A stretch of 36,740 nucleotides of DNA, taken from NCBI GenBank assembly GCA_017480425.1, contig JAFVAR010000009.1:1-36740 (forward strand), in the 5' to 3' direction. The position numbers and the translations under genes were made by a program. This document shows, piece after piece, positions 23,582-31,871 of the stretch. Each line of letters starts with the position of its first letter. Positions within the stretch are counted from its first letter, which is position 1. The notes under the pieces are model-generated. The model was given only the letters and a program-made list of their open reading frames with translations, ran no database searches and was not told where the DNA came from. This stretch comes from a bacterium (GTDB lineage Bacteria > Cyanobacteriota > Vampirovibrionia > Gastranaerophilales > Gastranaerophilaceae).

Positions 23582-24055
23582 ATGAATGAAAAATATATAC
23601 AAAAATGTAAAGACTTGGAAGATACTCGTAAACTTGCTTACAAGTTTGCACAATTGATTAAAGATAAAGGATGCTTTGTAAATCTTTTCGGAGAGATAGG
23701 AGCCGGAAAGACTGCTTTTGTAAAGCTTGTAGCAGAAGCTCTGGGCATTAAAGAAAAAGTTACAAGCCCGAGTTTTGTTATTCTAAACGAATATCATAGT
23801 GCATCTATTCCTGTTTATCATTTTGATTTATACAGATTGGAGCATACCGGAATTAAAACTATTACCGAAGAATTAAGAGAATATTCCGAAGGAAGAAAAA
23901 TTACATTTGTAGAATGGGCAGAGTTTTCTCAAGGTGAGCTTCCTTTTGAAAGAATTGAAGTCAATGTAACATATGATGACGATGACAACAGGATTTATGA
24001 ATTTAAATCTATAGGGAATAAGAATTTATACATTATAGAAGGCTTAAACCGATGA
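23582..24055 (+). CDS. tsaE: tRNA t6A modification ATPase TsaE
   Basis: 157 aa. It is the ATPase of the bacterial TsaB-TsaD-TsaE complex that makes N6-threonylcarbamoyl-adenosine at position 37 of ANN-reading tRNAs. Visible motifs are the Walker A GEIGAGKTAF at about 38, the switch region VTSPSFVILNEY, HFDLYRLE (a Walker B-like position) and FVEWAEF. Length is typical (about 150). The ATG overlaps tsaB by 4 nt at the other end. An acetyltransferase of the RimI type, often clustered with these genes, is at 12394-12939. Confidence 0.95.
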   Translation: MNEKYIQKCKDLEDTRKLAYKFAQLIKDKGCFVNLFGEIGAGKTAFVKLVAEALGIKEKVTSPSFVILNEYHSASIPVYHFDLYRLEHTGIKTITEELREYSEGRKITFVEWAEFSQGELPFERIEVNVTYDDDDNRIYEFKSIGNKNLYIIEGLNR

Positions 24056-24666
24056 GAATACTTGCATTTGATACTTGCCTTGATAAGACATATATAACTT
24101 TGTCAGAAGATTTAAATATTATAAAAAGTGAAGTTATAGCTTCGACAGATGAAAATTATCATTCCGCATATTTAATATCTACGATAGTAAAATTATTAAA
24201 AAATGCAGGATTAACACCTCAAGACCTTGATATGATAGCAACAGATATCGGGCCGGGAAGTTTTACAGGAATCCGAGCTTGCACAACTGTTGCGAGAGTT
24301 TTGGCGCAACAACTGAATATCAAAGCAGTAGGCGTTTCTTCTTTAGAAATTTTATCGAAGATTCTTGGCGGTAATGATTTAGTAGTTTTAGACGCCAGAA
24401 AAAATAAAGCATACGTATATGATAACAAAATCCTCGGCGCAGTTGATTTAGAGGAAGTTGATAAGATTGCGGAAGGCAGAATTGTTGTCACAGACAATAG
24501 TATGCTTGATAGAATAAATAAAAAAGCAATTAAGGCAATTTCATATCAACAGGGTAATTTTCCTCTAAGCGAAATCTTAACAGGCATTGCTTTAACAAAA
24601 GATGAAACAAACTGGCAAAAGCTTAAACCTTTATATATACAACCGCCGCCGGTATTTGGGAAATAA
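24052..24666 (+). CDS. tsaB: tRNA t6A modification protein TsaB
   Basis: 204 aa. It is the catalytically inactive ASKHA partner that scaffolds TsaD. The N-terminus MRILAFDTCLDKTYITLSED and the conserved block IATDIGPGSFTGIRACTTVA are diagnostic, and VGVSSLEILSKI follows. The C-terminus ends in PLYIQPPPV, as is common in TsaB. It overlaps tsaE by 4 nt (ATGA), so the two are translationally coupled. tsaD is not in the window. Confidence 0.93.
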   Translation: MRILAFDTCLDKTYITLSEDLNIIKSEVIASTDENYHSAYLISTIVKLLKNAGLTPQDLDMIATDIGPGSFTGIRACTTVARVLAQQLNIKAVGVSSLEILSKILGGNDLVVLDARKNKAYVYDNKILGAVDLEEVDKIAEGRIVVTDNSMLDRINKKAIKAISYQQGNFPLSEILTGIALTKDETNWQKLKPLYIQPPPVFGK

Positions 24667-24691
24667 AACCGCATATAACCATGCAGAATTA

Positions 24692-24720
24692 TTGATAAAA
24701 ACTTATGATTAATGTATTCT
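24692..24720 (+). promoter_or_regulatory. Promoter of the SEC-C gene
   Basis: TTGATA, 17-bp spacer and TATTCT, followed by AGAGGAG and the ATG at 24741. Confidence 0.65.
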
Positions 24721-24740
24721 TGTTTTAAGAGGAGAATGTT

Positions 24741-25991
24741 ATGACAGTTATAGAAAAAATTACGGAAATAAATGATGTATTAAAAGAGATATTTAATTTT
24801 ACGCAAGAAAATGAAGTTGTTAGAAACGATTTTATGGAATATCTTGCAACTATAGGTGCAAAAAATATTTCTCTTAATCAAATGGAAAAAATATTTTTGC
24901 CGTATATTTTTGAACGCAAATTAAGCGGAAAAACAATTCTTCAAATGTTTGAAGAAGTTTCAGATAAAAAACATAAAGATATAGTTGAAAGTTTATCAAA
25001 TGCTCAAGCATCAATTTTTGAAATAAAAAAAATACTTAAAAACGGATTTGAACTTTACAATTTGATTAACGAAAAAACATACGCAGTTTCCTCTCTTACA
25101 AAAATGACAAGTTTCAGAGGCGTTTATTCCGGACAGTTTATTGTTGCAAGAATTTTTGAACTCGGAGGAGAATATTACGTAGTAGAAATCACAAACGTTC
25201 TTTCTCACTCACAAAGAGCAGAAGCATACAGATATGCTGTAATGAAGCTCGTTCAAAATCCGAGAATGTTATATAAAGACAGTCCTGACAAAGAAAAAGA
25301 AATTAAAGCAACTGTTACTGAAATGTATAACAAGTTCATAAAGGCTTTTGATAAGGATATTATACTTACAACAAATAAACACGCAGATGAAATTATAGGT
25401 GCATTTAATGAAGGTGAAGAAGTAGATTTATCTGATAAAGGTTCAAATATAGAAACTTATAAATTTTTCCACGTAAAAGAATTGGATAATAATTATTCAA
25501 ATTTCTTAGAAAAATCAATGGGCGGTTTTGCTTCCCATAATGAAATTTATGATGTTGCAGTTATATTTGATAAAGATAAAGGACTTTATGCAATTCCGTT
25601 CTATGAAACATTTTGTAAAATTTTTGAAGACAAAAATGCAGTTGAAAACGCTAAACAATGTATTGAATATTTCCTGATTAATGATTCAATTCCGAATACA
25701 ATATTAGAAAGGGTCGCCGGAAAGTATACCAATTTTATGGATATTGTGAATGAATTTTTAGATACAAAATACAGCTTTGAAGAACTTATGCAAAAATATA
25801 AATCCGATTATTTGGAAAATACTATATACTCTTCTGCAACAGTTCTATTTTGTTCAAATGCATTCTCTCAAATATTTGATTTTATATCAGAACCTAAACC
25901 GGAGCCGGTACAGATAACACAAAAAGTCGGCAGAAACGAGCCTTGTCCGTGCGGAAGCGGTAAAAAGTTTAAAAACTGCTGCGGAAAATAA
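24741..25991 (+). CDS. SEC-C motif protein, function unknown
   Basis: 416 aa, strong ribosome site. Only the last 22 residues are recognised: [18 protein letters not shown], the zinc-binding SEC-C motif (Cys-x-Cys...Cys-Cys) found at the end of SecA and of many unrelated proteins. The rest is rich in charged helices (about 1-130 and 280-350) with a central beta segment near 110-160 ([20 protein letters not shown]) and no catalytic motif that I can name. No membrane helix. It has its own promoter and is likely monocistronic. Confidence 0.75.
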   Translation: MTVIEKITEINDVLKEIFNFTQENEVVRNDFMEYLATIGAKNISLNQMEKIFLPYIFERKLSGKTILQMFEEVSDKKHKDIVESLSNAQASIFEIKKILKNGFELYNLINEKTYAVSSLTKMTSFRGVYSGQFIVARIFELGGEYYVVEITNVLSHSQRAEAYRYAVMKLVQNPRMLYKDSPDKEKEIKATVTEMYNKFIKAFDKDIILTTNKHADEIIGAFNEGEEVDLSDKGSNIETYKFFHVKELDNNYSNFLEKSMGGFASHNEIYDVAVIFDKDKGLYAIPFYETFCKIFEDKNAVENAKQCIEYFLINDSIPNTILERVAGKYTNFMDIVNEFLDTKYSFEELMQKYKSDYLENTIYSSATVLFCSNAFSQIFDFISEPKPEPVQITQKVGRNEPCPCGSGKKFKNCCGK

Positions 25992-25997
25992 AAATTT

Positions 25998-26552
25998 TTA
26001 TTTGTGATGCAAAATCATTCTTGTTTTTGAATTTTTAATAAACTCAAATCCAAGCTTCTTATAAAAGTTAACACTATTTTTGACTGCAATAAGAACCAAA
26101 TCTTTTAGAGGATACAATTTTTGCATGTTTTCTATTATAGATTTGCCTACATTTTTATATAATCGTTCCGAACATTCAAATACTGTATCCGGCATAGTCT
26201 GCAAAAAACAAATTTCTTCTTGTTGAGGGTCTGAACAGTTTGTCATGGTTAGACCCAGCACCTTGTCTGAATCTAAATTTTTAAAATTTTCGCACTGTTC
26301 CGTAAGTGCATAATAACAGTCATCCTTATCATAGCCGGGAAACATTGAGCCTGTGGAAGCATACATAAAAATATCTTTAGAAAAATTCTTTTTACCTTCC
26401 CATTTTTCACTAACTTTTCTTAAGGCTTCTATATCATTATTATTTGCTACGTCAATTTTTACAAAAGATGCCCTAACATCTTGGTATGAGCCATCGGATG
26501 TTCTTTTTAGGATAGTTGAGGGAGATATATACTGTGATTTAAAATTTATCAT
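25998..26552 (-). CDS. GNAT-like acetyltransferase, putative
   Basis: 184 aa from the ATG at 26552; a TTG at 26570 would add six residues but lies on or next to the -10 box. The GNAT pattern is weak but present: DKVLGLTMTNC, then EICFLQTMPD, then VGKSIIENMQKLYPLKDLVLIA and NSVNFYKKLGFEFIKNSK at the C-terminus, where family members have a (F/Y)Y.K.GF motif. The usual acetyl-CoA glycine loop is not clear. TATACT ends 6 nt before the ATG and no Shine-Dalgarno is visible. It converges on the SEC-C gene. Confidence 0.65.
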   Translation of the reverse strand: MINFKSQYISPSTILKRTSDGSYQDVRASFVKIDVANNNDIEALRKVSEKWEGKKNFSKDIFMYASTGSMFPGYDKDDCYYALTEQCENFKNLDSDKVLGLTMTNCSDPQQEEICFLQTMPDTVFECSERLYKNVGKSIIENMQKLYPLKDLVLIAVKNSVNFYKKLGFEFIKNSKTRMILHHK

Positions 26553-26583
26553 ACAAAAAGTATACCACAAAATAAAGACTACA

Positions 26584-27390
26584 TCAGCCTTTTATTGCTC
26601 CTTCCATCGGATTATTAATTAAATATTTTTTCCCGAAAATAAATATAATAATTACCGGAAGTGAACAAATACAAGAACAAGCCATTAATTCGCCCCAAAG
26701 AGTAATTTCTCTAAAAGAGCCCTTAAATATAGTCAGACCTACAGCCAGTGTTCTCATACTATCTGTATTTGTAACGATAAGCGGCCACATAAAACTATTC
26801 CAAGTTGTTACAAATGTAAAAATTCCTAAAGTCATAATTGCAGGAAGAGCACAAGGCAATGCAATCCTAAAAAATGTTTGAAATATATTACATCCGTCAA
26901 GACAAGAGGCTTCCTCCAACTCTTTTGAAAATGATGTAAAATACTGGCGCATCATAAAAACACCAAATCCGCCAAAAATTCCAGGAACAATCATTGCTTG
27001 ATATGTATTTATCCAACCGAGTTTACTCATTAGATAAAACAAAGGAACTATATTAACTTGAGGAGGGACCATCATAGTTAAAATAACTATAAAAAATAAA
27101 ATATCTTTACCTTTGAATTTAGTTCTGGCAAATCCGTATCCTGCAAGGGAGGCTATAATTAATTGTCCTATTGTTGTAAATAAAGCAACAATAACACTAT
27201 TTAAAAAGTATTTAACCGCAGGAATCGACTCAAAAACATTATTATAAGCACAGAATGACAAATTAATATTACCATAATTTGTAAAAATATTTTCTTCTCC
27301 GCTTAATGAAATAAGAAACATCATTATAAACGGCAAAACCATAGATAAAGCAATTAATATTAAAATTACATATAAAAAAAGCTTTTTCAT
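26584..27390 (-). CDS. Carbohydrate ABC transporter permease (MalG-like)
   Basis: 268 aa from the ATG at 27390; the TTG at 27417 would give a 9-residue extension overlapping the promoter. Six hydrophobic segments are visible. The EAA loop ELEEASCLDGCNIFQTFFRI and GIFGGFGVFMMRQYF place it in the MalG/CUT1 inner-membrane permease family, which pairs with a MalF partner. No MalF, ATPase or binding-protein gene is adjacent. TACAAT ends 6 nt before the ATG; there is no Shine-Dalgarno. A terminator upstream separates it from the efflux genes. Confidence 0.88.
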   Translation of the reverse strand: MKKLFLYVILILIALSMVLPFIMMFLISLSGEENIFTNYGNINLSFCAYNNVFESIPAVKYFLNSVIVALFTTIGQLIIASLAGYGFARTKFKGKDILFFIVILTMMVPPQVNIVPLFYLMSKLGWINTYQAMIVPGIFGGFGVFMMRQYFTSFSKELEEASCLDGCNIFQTFFRIALPCALPAIMTLGIFTFVTTWNSFMWPLIVTNTDSMRTLAVGLTIFKGSFREITLWGELMACSCICSLPVIIIFIFGKKYLINNPMEGAIKG

Positions 27391-27413
27391 ATATTTATTG
27401 TAATTGAAATTCT

Positions 27414-27443
27414 GCAAAATAAAAAGGCGGTATTTTTACCGCC
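27414..27443 (-). terminator. Terminator of the marR-HlyD operon
   Basis: GGCGGTA-(4 nt)-TACCGCC stem; on the minus strand it is followed by a T-run. It isolates the HlyD operon from the permease gene downstream. Confidence 0.85.
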
Positions 27444-27465
27444 AAAAGTCGTAATTAATAAAAAA

Positions 27466-28500
27466 CTATTTAATATCCTTTGATTCTGGCTGGGCAGTTC
27501 CTCTGATTTTTACTTTTGGCACGACAGACATTCCGGGTATGATTGAATATTCTTCCGGATTAATTTCTTCCGTAAACACGATTTTTACAGGAATTCTTTG
27601 TACTATTTTTACGAATGAACCAACTGCATTTTCAGGAGGGAAAAGACTTGATTTTGCACCGGAAGCTCTTTGTATACTGTCAATTTTGCCTTTAAACACT
27701 TTATTCGGATATGTATCTATCTTAATATCGACATCCATACCTTTTTTCATATGTTCCAACTGAGTTTCTTTAAAATTTGCAACTACCCAAACATCATGTG
27801 GAACTATAACAAATAACGGAGACCCAGGCTGAACCATCATTCCGACTTCAACTCTTTTATTTGAAACAGTACCGTCTATAGGCGCTTTAACCTCCGTATA
27901 TTCCATAGCAAGTTCTGCTGCAGCTTTTTGTGCCTTTAAGACATTCAATTCAGCATCTGCAACCTTTGTACCGTTTCCGGGATCTGCTGAGAATATTGCC
28001 TGTTCCGCTGTAATCTGCTTTGCCTGTTTAGACTCCAAATTTGTTTTTGCTTTATCTAATGTCTGCTTTGATACTGCGCCTGTTTTATACAAGTTCTCAT
28101 ATCTTTCTACATCTTTTTTTGCAAGTTCAATTTCTGAATTTGCTGCATTCAAATTTGCATGTGCATTTTGTTGATTTAATATTGCCCTATCATATGCAGC
28201 AGCAGCTTGGTCTAATTTTACCTTATAATCACGCTGATCTATTACAGCAACAACTTGTCCGGCTTTAACTGTTTGATTATCTTTAACTAAAACTTTTACA
28301 ATTTCTCCGGCTACTTTTGGTGAAACTGATACTGTAGTTGTTTCAACATAGGCATCATCTGTCGATTGATAACCTAACACGTCATAAATCTTATATGCAC
28401 CAATAATTCCCAACACAACGAGCAAAAAAATTACTATATAGCGTTTTCTTACGGGTAAATTTTTCGTCTGTTTTTCTTCTGTTCTTTGTTCTTCCATCAT
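27466..28500 (-). CDS. HlyD/EmrA-type membrane fusion protein
   Basis: 344 aa. One N-terminal transmembrane helix (about 22-41) follows a short charged cytoplasmic tail. Then DDAYVETTTVSVSPKVAGEI and KAGQVVAVIDQRDYKV form the first biotinyl-lipoyl half. A long coiled-coil hairpin covers about 100-200. The second half, KAPIDGTVSNKRVEVGMMVQ, begins near 205, with a beta-barrel domain after it. Such proteins bridge an inner-membrane pump and a TolC channel across the periplasm. It follows the MarR gene by 21 nt in one operon. No EmrB/ABC partner is in the window. Confidence 0.9.
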   Translation of the reverse strand: MMEEQRTEEKQTKNLPVRKRYIVIFLLVVLGIIGAYKIYDVLGYQSTDDAYVETTTVSVSPKVAGEIVKVLVKDNQTVKAGQVVAVIDQRDYKVKLDQAAAAYDRAILNQQNAHANLNAANSEIELAKKDVERYENLYKTGAVSKQTLDKAKTNLESKQAKQITAEQAIFSADPGNGTKVADAELNVLKAQKAAAELAMEYTEVKAPIDGTVSNKRVEVGMMVQPGSPLFVIVPHDVWVVANFKETQLEHMKKGMDVDIKIDTYPNKVFKGKIDSIQRASGAKSSLFPPENAVGSFVKIVQRIPVKIVFTEEINPEEYSIIPGMSVVPKVKIRGTAQPESKDIK

Positions 28501-28521
28501 TATTTATATTCCTCTTTAATA

Positions 28522-28977
28522 TTATATTTGTATTTTAAGCGTATCATTTAACATATCACGTAATTCTTTTAATAAATCTCTAACTCTTGCCAAATCACTA
28601 TTTGCAATTTTTTCTTTTATTGACAAATAATTAGGTCTTATCTTGTTTGCAGCATCTTCAACTTTATCTCTGCCTTCTTTTGTAACTTCAATAATTTTAA
28701 CCGGTCTGTTATTTTTTATTGCCAGTTTGCGTGTTATAAGCCCTTTGCTTTCAAGTGTATCCAGTAGCTTTCCTGTATTAGCTCTGTCTTTTAATATCAT
28801 TTTCGCCAAATCTCTCTGGCACATATTTTTATTACAAATTAAACAATCCAATATGGAATATTCATCTACCGTAATATCAACATTGTACTGCTCAAAAACT
28901 TGTTGTCCCAACAATTTACAATATTTCGCAGTAAGTTCAATCTGATAGAATATTGTGTCTGTATAATGTTCTTGCAA
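28522..28977 (-). CDS. MarR-family repressor
   Basis: 151 aa. The TTG start has AGAGGA 7 nt upstream. The winged helix is visible: TVDEYSILDCLICNKNMCQR, DLAKMILKDRANTGKLLDTL, ESKGLITRKLAIKNNRPVKI (a basic wing), with dimer helices at both ends. MarR proteins usually bind a palindrome in their own promoter and are released by a ligand. The gene is co-transcribed with the HlyD gene and divergent from the TolC-like gene. A palindromic site (29017-29032) lies in the shared promoter region. Confidence 0.9.
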   Translation of the reverse strand: MQEHYTDTIFYQIELTAKYCKLLGQQVFEQYNVDITVDEYSILDCLICNKNMCQRDLAKMILKDRANTGKLLDTLESKGLITRKLAIKNNRPVKIIEVTKEGRDKVEDAANKIRPNYLSIKEKIANSDLARVRDLLKELRDMLNDTLKIQI

Positions 28978-29016
28978 ATCTAAATCCTCTTGTTAGAGTA
29001 TGTTTATTTTACTACA

Positions 29017-29032
29017 TGTTGCAAATGCAACA
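29017..29032. promoter_or_regulatory. Palindromic MarR operator candidate
   Basis: TGTTGC-AAAT-GCAACA, a perfect inverted repeat in the 107-bp gap between the divergent MarR and TolC-like genes. It overlaps a -35-like TTGCAA whose partner TATCAT lies 16 bp downstream (29042-29047) on the plus strand, and an opposing TTTGCA...CATACT pair. Occupancy would block both directions. Confidence 0.6.
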
Positions 29033-29084
29033 CATTTATGTTATCATTGTTGCTGTAAAAAATCAAGTACTTGAAGAGGATATT

Positions 29085-30494
29085 ATGAAAAAGTTATTAT
29101 CACTGGCTATATTATTATCTTTTGTTGGATCAAATACAACTGCATTTGCTGCCAAAACAGAAAAAACGATTCTTCAAACCGGCACAGAACAAAACGTACA
29201 AAATAGTAAAAAATATTATTTAAAAACAGAAAAAATTAAACCTGCCGCTAACAAATATGAATACATTAACATGGAATGGTGGGCACAATTTAATGATGAG
29301 TATTTAAATGATTATATTATAAGAGCAATTGAAAATAATAAAGACCTGAAAATGGCAACATTGACTATGAATGAATATTATGAGAATGTTGTTATGCAGC
29401 GAGCATCTGAATTACCGACATTGTCGGCAGGATTTATGCCGGGATACGGGAAAATAATGGGTAAAACATCCGGAGGGTTTGGATTGCCTATTATTGCAAA
29501 CTATGAATTGGATATTTTTGGCAAAAACCATAACAAAACAGATTCTATTCGTAAATTGTATGAAAGTTCTATATTGGATGAACAATCTGCGTATATTTCT
29601 ATTGCGTCTGCAGTCGGGTGCGTATACGTTAATATTATAAGGCTTGACGCAGTTATAAGTCTCCAAGAAGAAATTGTTAAGCTAAGAAAAGAAATTGACG
29701 AAATTATGACTGTAAGTAATACTGAAGGTATTGTTTCGACTTCTGATTTAGTTAAGGCAAATGAAGCTTACATAGCAGGTGTAGCAGACTTAGTAGACTT
29801 AAAAAAAGAACGAACTAAATTGTTACATCAACTTGCAGTTTTAATTGGCGACAGCCCAAATAATATAGAAGAATATAAGCGTATTAACTATAAGAATCTT
29901 ACTTTTGCGGGAACAATTCCTGAAAGCATAGAATCTGACGTTATTTTAAAACGTCCGGATTATTTAAAAGCAGAAAAAATGCTCGAAAAAGCAGGAATTG
30001 ATGTTCGTGTAGCAAGAAAAGAAATGCTTCCTCAACTTAGTCTCGGAGGTGCAATATTATTTAATAATAAACATATTGAAAGTTTATTTACAACTTCAAA
30101 TATGATATGGGGGCTGGGCGGACAGCTTATGCAGCCATTATTTATGGGCGGTAAACTAAAAGCAAATCTAAAAGCAAAGAAAATTGCTTATGAGAGAAGT
30201 TTGCAAAACTACGAAAAAGTTAACTTAACTTCAATGCAAGAAGTTAATGACTCACTTGTTTGCGTAAATATGGACAGAGAAAAATTATCAAAACAAAAAA
30301 CAATTCAAGCACTTGAAGAAAAAGATTATAAACTTACTCAAGACAAATATGAACAGGGAGTAATTGCAAAACTTGATTTGGACCAAAAACAAGAAAATTT
30401 ATTGAATGTAAATAAAATGGTTTATTCGACAGAATTTGATTGTTTGATAGATTACATTAATTTCTATAAAGCAATTGCAGCACAGAAAGTTTAA
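29085..30494 (+). CDS. TolC-like outer-membrane efflux protein
   Basis: 469 aa from the ATG at 29085 with AGAGGA upstream; an earlier in-frame start at 28953 would run through the operator and promoter and is rejected. A signal peptide (about 1-21, ending AFAAKT) is followed by two repeated halves of long helices and strands typical of the OMF family (INMEWWAQFNDEYLNDYI, VILKRPDYLKAEKMLEKAGI, then VRVARKEMLPQLSLGG). It forms a trimeric outer-membrane tunnel and is the natural partner of the HlyD protein in the divergent operon. There is a T-rich tail after the stop. Confidence 0.9.
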   Translation: MKKLLSLAILLSFVGSNTTAFAAKTEKTILQTGTEQNVQNSKKYYLKTEKIKPAANKYEYINMEWWAQFNDEYLNDYIIRAIENNKDLKMATLTMNEYYENVVMQRASELPTLSAGFMPGYGKIMGKTSGGFGLPIIANYELDIFGKNHNKTDSIRKLYESSILDEQSAYISIASAVGCVYVNIIRLDAVISLQEEIVKLRKEIDEIMTVSNTEGIVSTSDLVKANEAYIAGVADLVDLKKERTKLLHQLAVLIGDSPNNIEEYKRINYKNLTFAGTIPESIESDVILKRPDYLKAEKMLEKAGIDVRVARKEMLPQLSLGGAILFNNKHIESLFTTSNMIWGLGGQLMQPLFMGGKLKANLKAKKIAYERSLQNYEKVNLTSMQEVNDSLVCVNMDREKLSKQKTIQALEEKDYKLTQDKYEQGVIAKLDLDQKQENLLNVNKMVYSTEFDCLIDYINFYKAIAAQKV

Positions 30495-30521
30495 AAAAAA
30501 ACGGGGTTAATCCACATTTTT

Positions 30522-31190
30522 TTAAAATACATCACTTATTGTTTCATCCGGTTGTAATACAAGAGGAAGTTTTCCTATATCTCTTATTTGACGCTCAAAA
30601 TCTTTAATGTCAACTTGTATAGCATCAAATGTATTATAATGCATTGGAATTACAGCCGTTACTCCGAGCCACTCAGCCGCTTTTACCGCATGTTCTATAT
30701 CCATTGTATATTTTCCCCCAACAGGAAGCATTGCTAAATCAGGACGGTACATCTCTTCTATCATTTTCATTTCTGTACTTAAAGAAGTATCGCCTGCATG
30801 ATATAGCACTTTTCCTTCTATTTCAAACACAAATCCGCACGGACACCCGGCATAATTCCCATCAGGAGTAGAACTTGAATGAAAAGCAGGAACAACCGTT
30901 ACACGTCCCCAGCTATAATCGTGAGCCGCACCAACACCAACATCTATTGCTTTGGCACCATGTGTTTTACAATAATTTGCAAGTTCAAAAATAGCAGTTA
31001 TCGGTGCGCCTGTCGTTTTAGAAATATCAAGTGAACTGCCAAGATGGTCACCGTGTCCGTGTGTTACAAATATATCGTAAATATTTTCCGGTTTATAATT
31101 ATTTACACAAGCAAGAAACGGATCTATTAATATTTTTTTACCCTCAGTCTCAATTTCAAATGCACTGTGTCCCAAATAATGAATTTTCAT
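30522..31190 (-). CDS. UPF0173 metal-dependent hydrolase (metallo-beta-lactamase fold)
   Basis: 222 aa, the length of the UPF0173 family. MKIHYLGHSAFEI opens the fold; THGHGDHLG is the HxHxDH metal motif (His and Asp ligands); GFVFEIEGKVLYHAGDTSLS and PMHYNTFDAI give further ligands. The natural substrate is unknown for the family. Last gene of the UPF0210/HxlR operon, with AAGGAG before the ATG. Cytosolic. Confidence 0.9.
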   Translation of the reverse strand: MKIHYLGHSAFEIETEGKKILIDPFLACVNNYKPENIYDIFVTHGHGDHLGSSLDISKTTGAPITAIFELANYCKTHGAKAIDVGVGAAHDYSWGRVTVVPAFHSSSTPDGNYAGCPCGFVFEIEGKVLYHAGDTSLSTEMKMIEEMYRPDLAMLPVGGKYTMDIEHAVKAAEWLGVTAVIPMHYNTFDAIQVDIKDFERQIRDIGKLPLVLQPDETISDVF

Positions 31191-31202
31191 AATATAAACT
31201 CC

Positions 31203-31541
31203 TTACATTTTCTCCATCAATTTTCTAAGTCTCTTGTACTCCTTGCCCCATTTTTGCATTGATTCTATAACAGGGCGCAACGTGTAACCTATATCCGTCA
31301 AATAATATTCCACACGATTTTCATTTTTACCGCCGACATCCTCTCTAATTATGAGTCCGTCTTCTTCCATCTCTTTTAGTGTCGAAGAAAGAACTTTTGC
31401 TGTACATCCTAACTTTTTTTTAAGTTCTGAAAATCGCCTCTCCGATTGCAGTAACTCTTTTACTATAAGAATTTTCCACTTTCCGCCAACTAATTGCAGA
31501 ATAACCACGACAGGATTTACGGCTATATCCTTATATTGCAT
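31203..31541 (-). CDS. HxlR-family transcriptional regulator
   Basis: 112 aa from the ATG at 31541, which has AGAAAGG 5 nt upstream and follows the previous stop by 1 nt; a start 27 nt upstream would overlap that gene. The HxlR winged helix is clear: GGKWKILIVKELLQSERRFS, ELKKKLGCTAKVLSSTLKEM, EEDGLIIREDV, then YYLTDIGYTLRPVIESMQKW. Members respond to redox, aldehydes or drugs. The usual N-terminal Cys of redox-sensing HxlR proteins is not seen, though one Cys is present in the DNA-binding helix region. Confidence 0.9.
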   Translation of the reverse strand: MQYKDIAVNPVVVILQLVGGKWKILIVKELLQSERRFSELKKKLGCTAKVLSSTLKEMEEDGLIIREDVGGKNENRVEYYLTDIGYTLRPVIESMQKWGKEYKRLRKLMEKM

Positions 31542-31542
31542 A

Positions 31543-31863
31543 CTAACCTTTCTTATTCTTTTCCGCATACATCCATAATGCAGTAAGTTTTTCTTTAATA
31601 CCCATGCGGCTAAACCATTTTAAAACAAGCCGTTCTTCAAATCCCAGACCGCCATTTATTTTTGTACAATCATTCAATGAAAATACCGCCTCTGAAATAG
31701 AAATCCTTACAAAAAAGTGCGGTTGCTCATATCTGCCCAAATCCATCCAAATTTTAATGTTATTGTATTTTGCAGTCATCAAGTTTCTGACATTGTGAGC
31801 ATCAGATTGTTCCTGTACAATAAAACTTTTTAAATTATCTTCTAAATCTTTAAATGAAGCCAT
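31543..31863 (-). CDS. Protein of unknown function in the UPF0210 operon
   Basis: 106 aa with AGGAAC before the ATG and 8 nt after the UPF0210 stop. The sequence has a helical start (FKDLEDNLKSFIVQEQSDA), a beta segment with KIWMDLGRYEQPHFFVRISI, and a C-terminal LVLKWFSRMGIKEKLTALWM. No domain is recognised. Its position between a UPF0210 enzyme and an HxlR regulator implies a shared role, unknown. Confidence 0.7.
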   Translation of the reverse strand: MASFKDLEDNLKSFIVQEQSDAHNVRNLMTAKYNNIKIWMDLGRYEQPHFFVRISISEAVFSLNDCTKINGGLGFEERLVLKWFSRMGIKEKLTALWMYAEKNKKG

Positions 31864-31871
31864 TCTTGTTC

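Noticed and set aside
28953..29084. A longer N-terminus for the TolC-like protein
   Set aside because: It would cross the operator and promoter, overlap the MarR gene, and bury the signal peptide; the ATG at 29085 has a ribosome site and a clear signal peptide.
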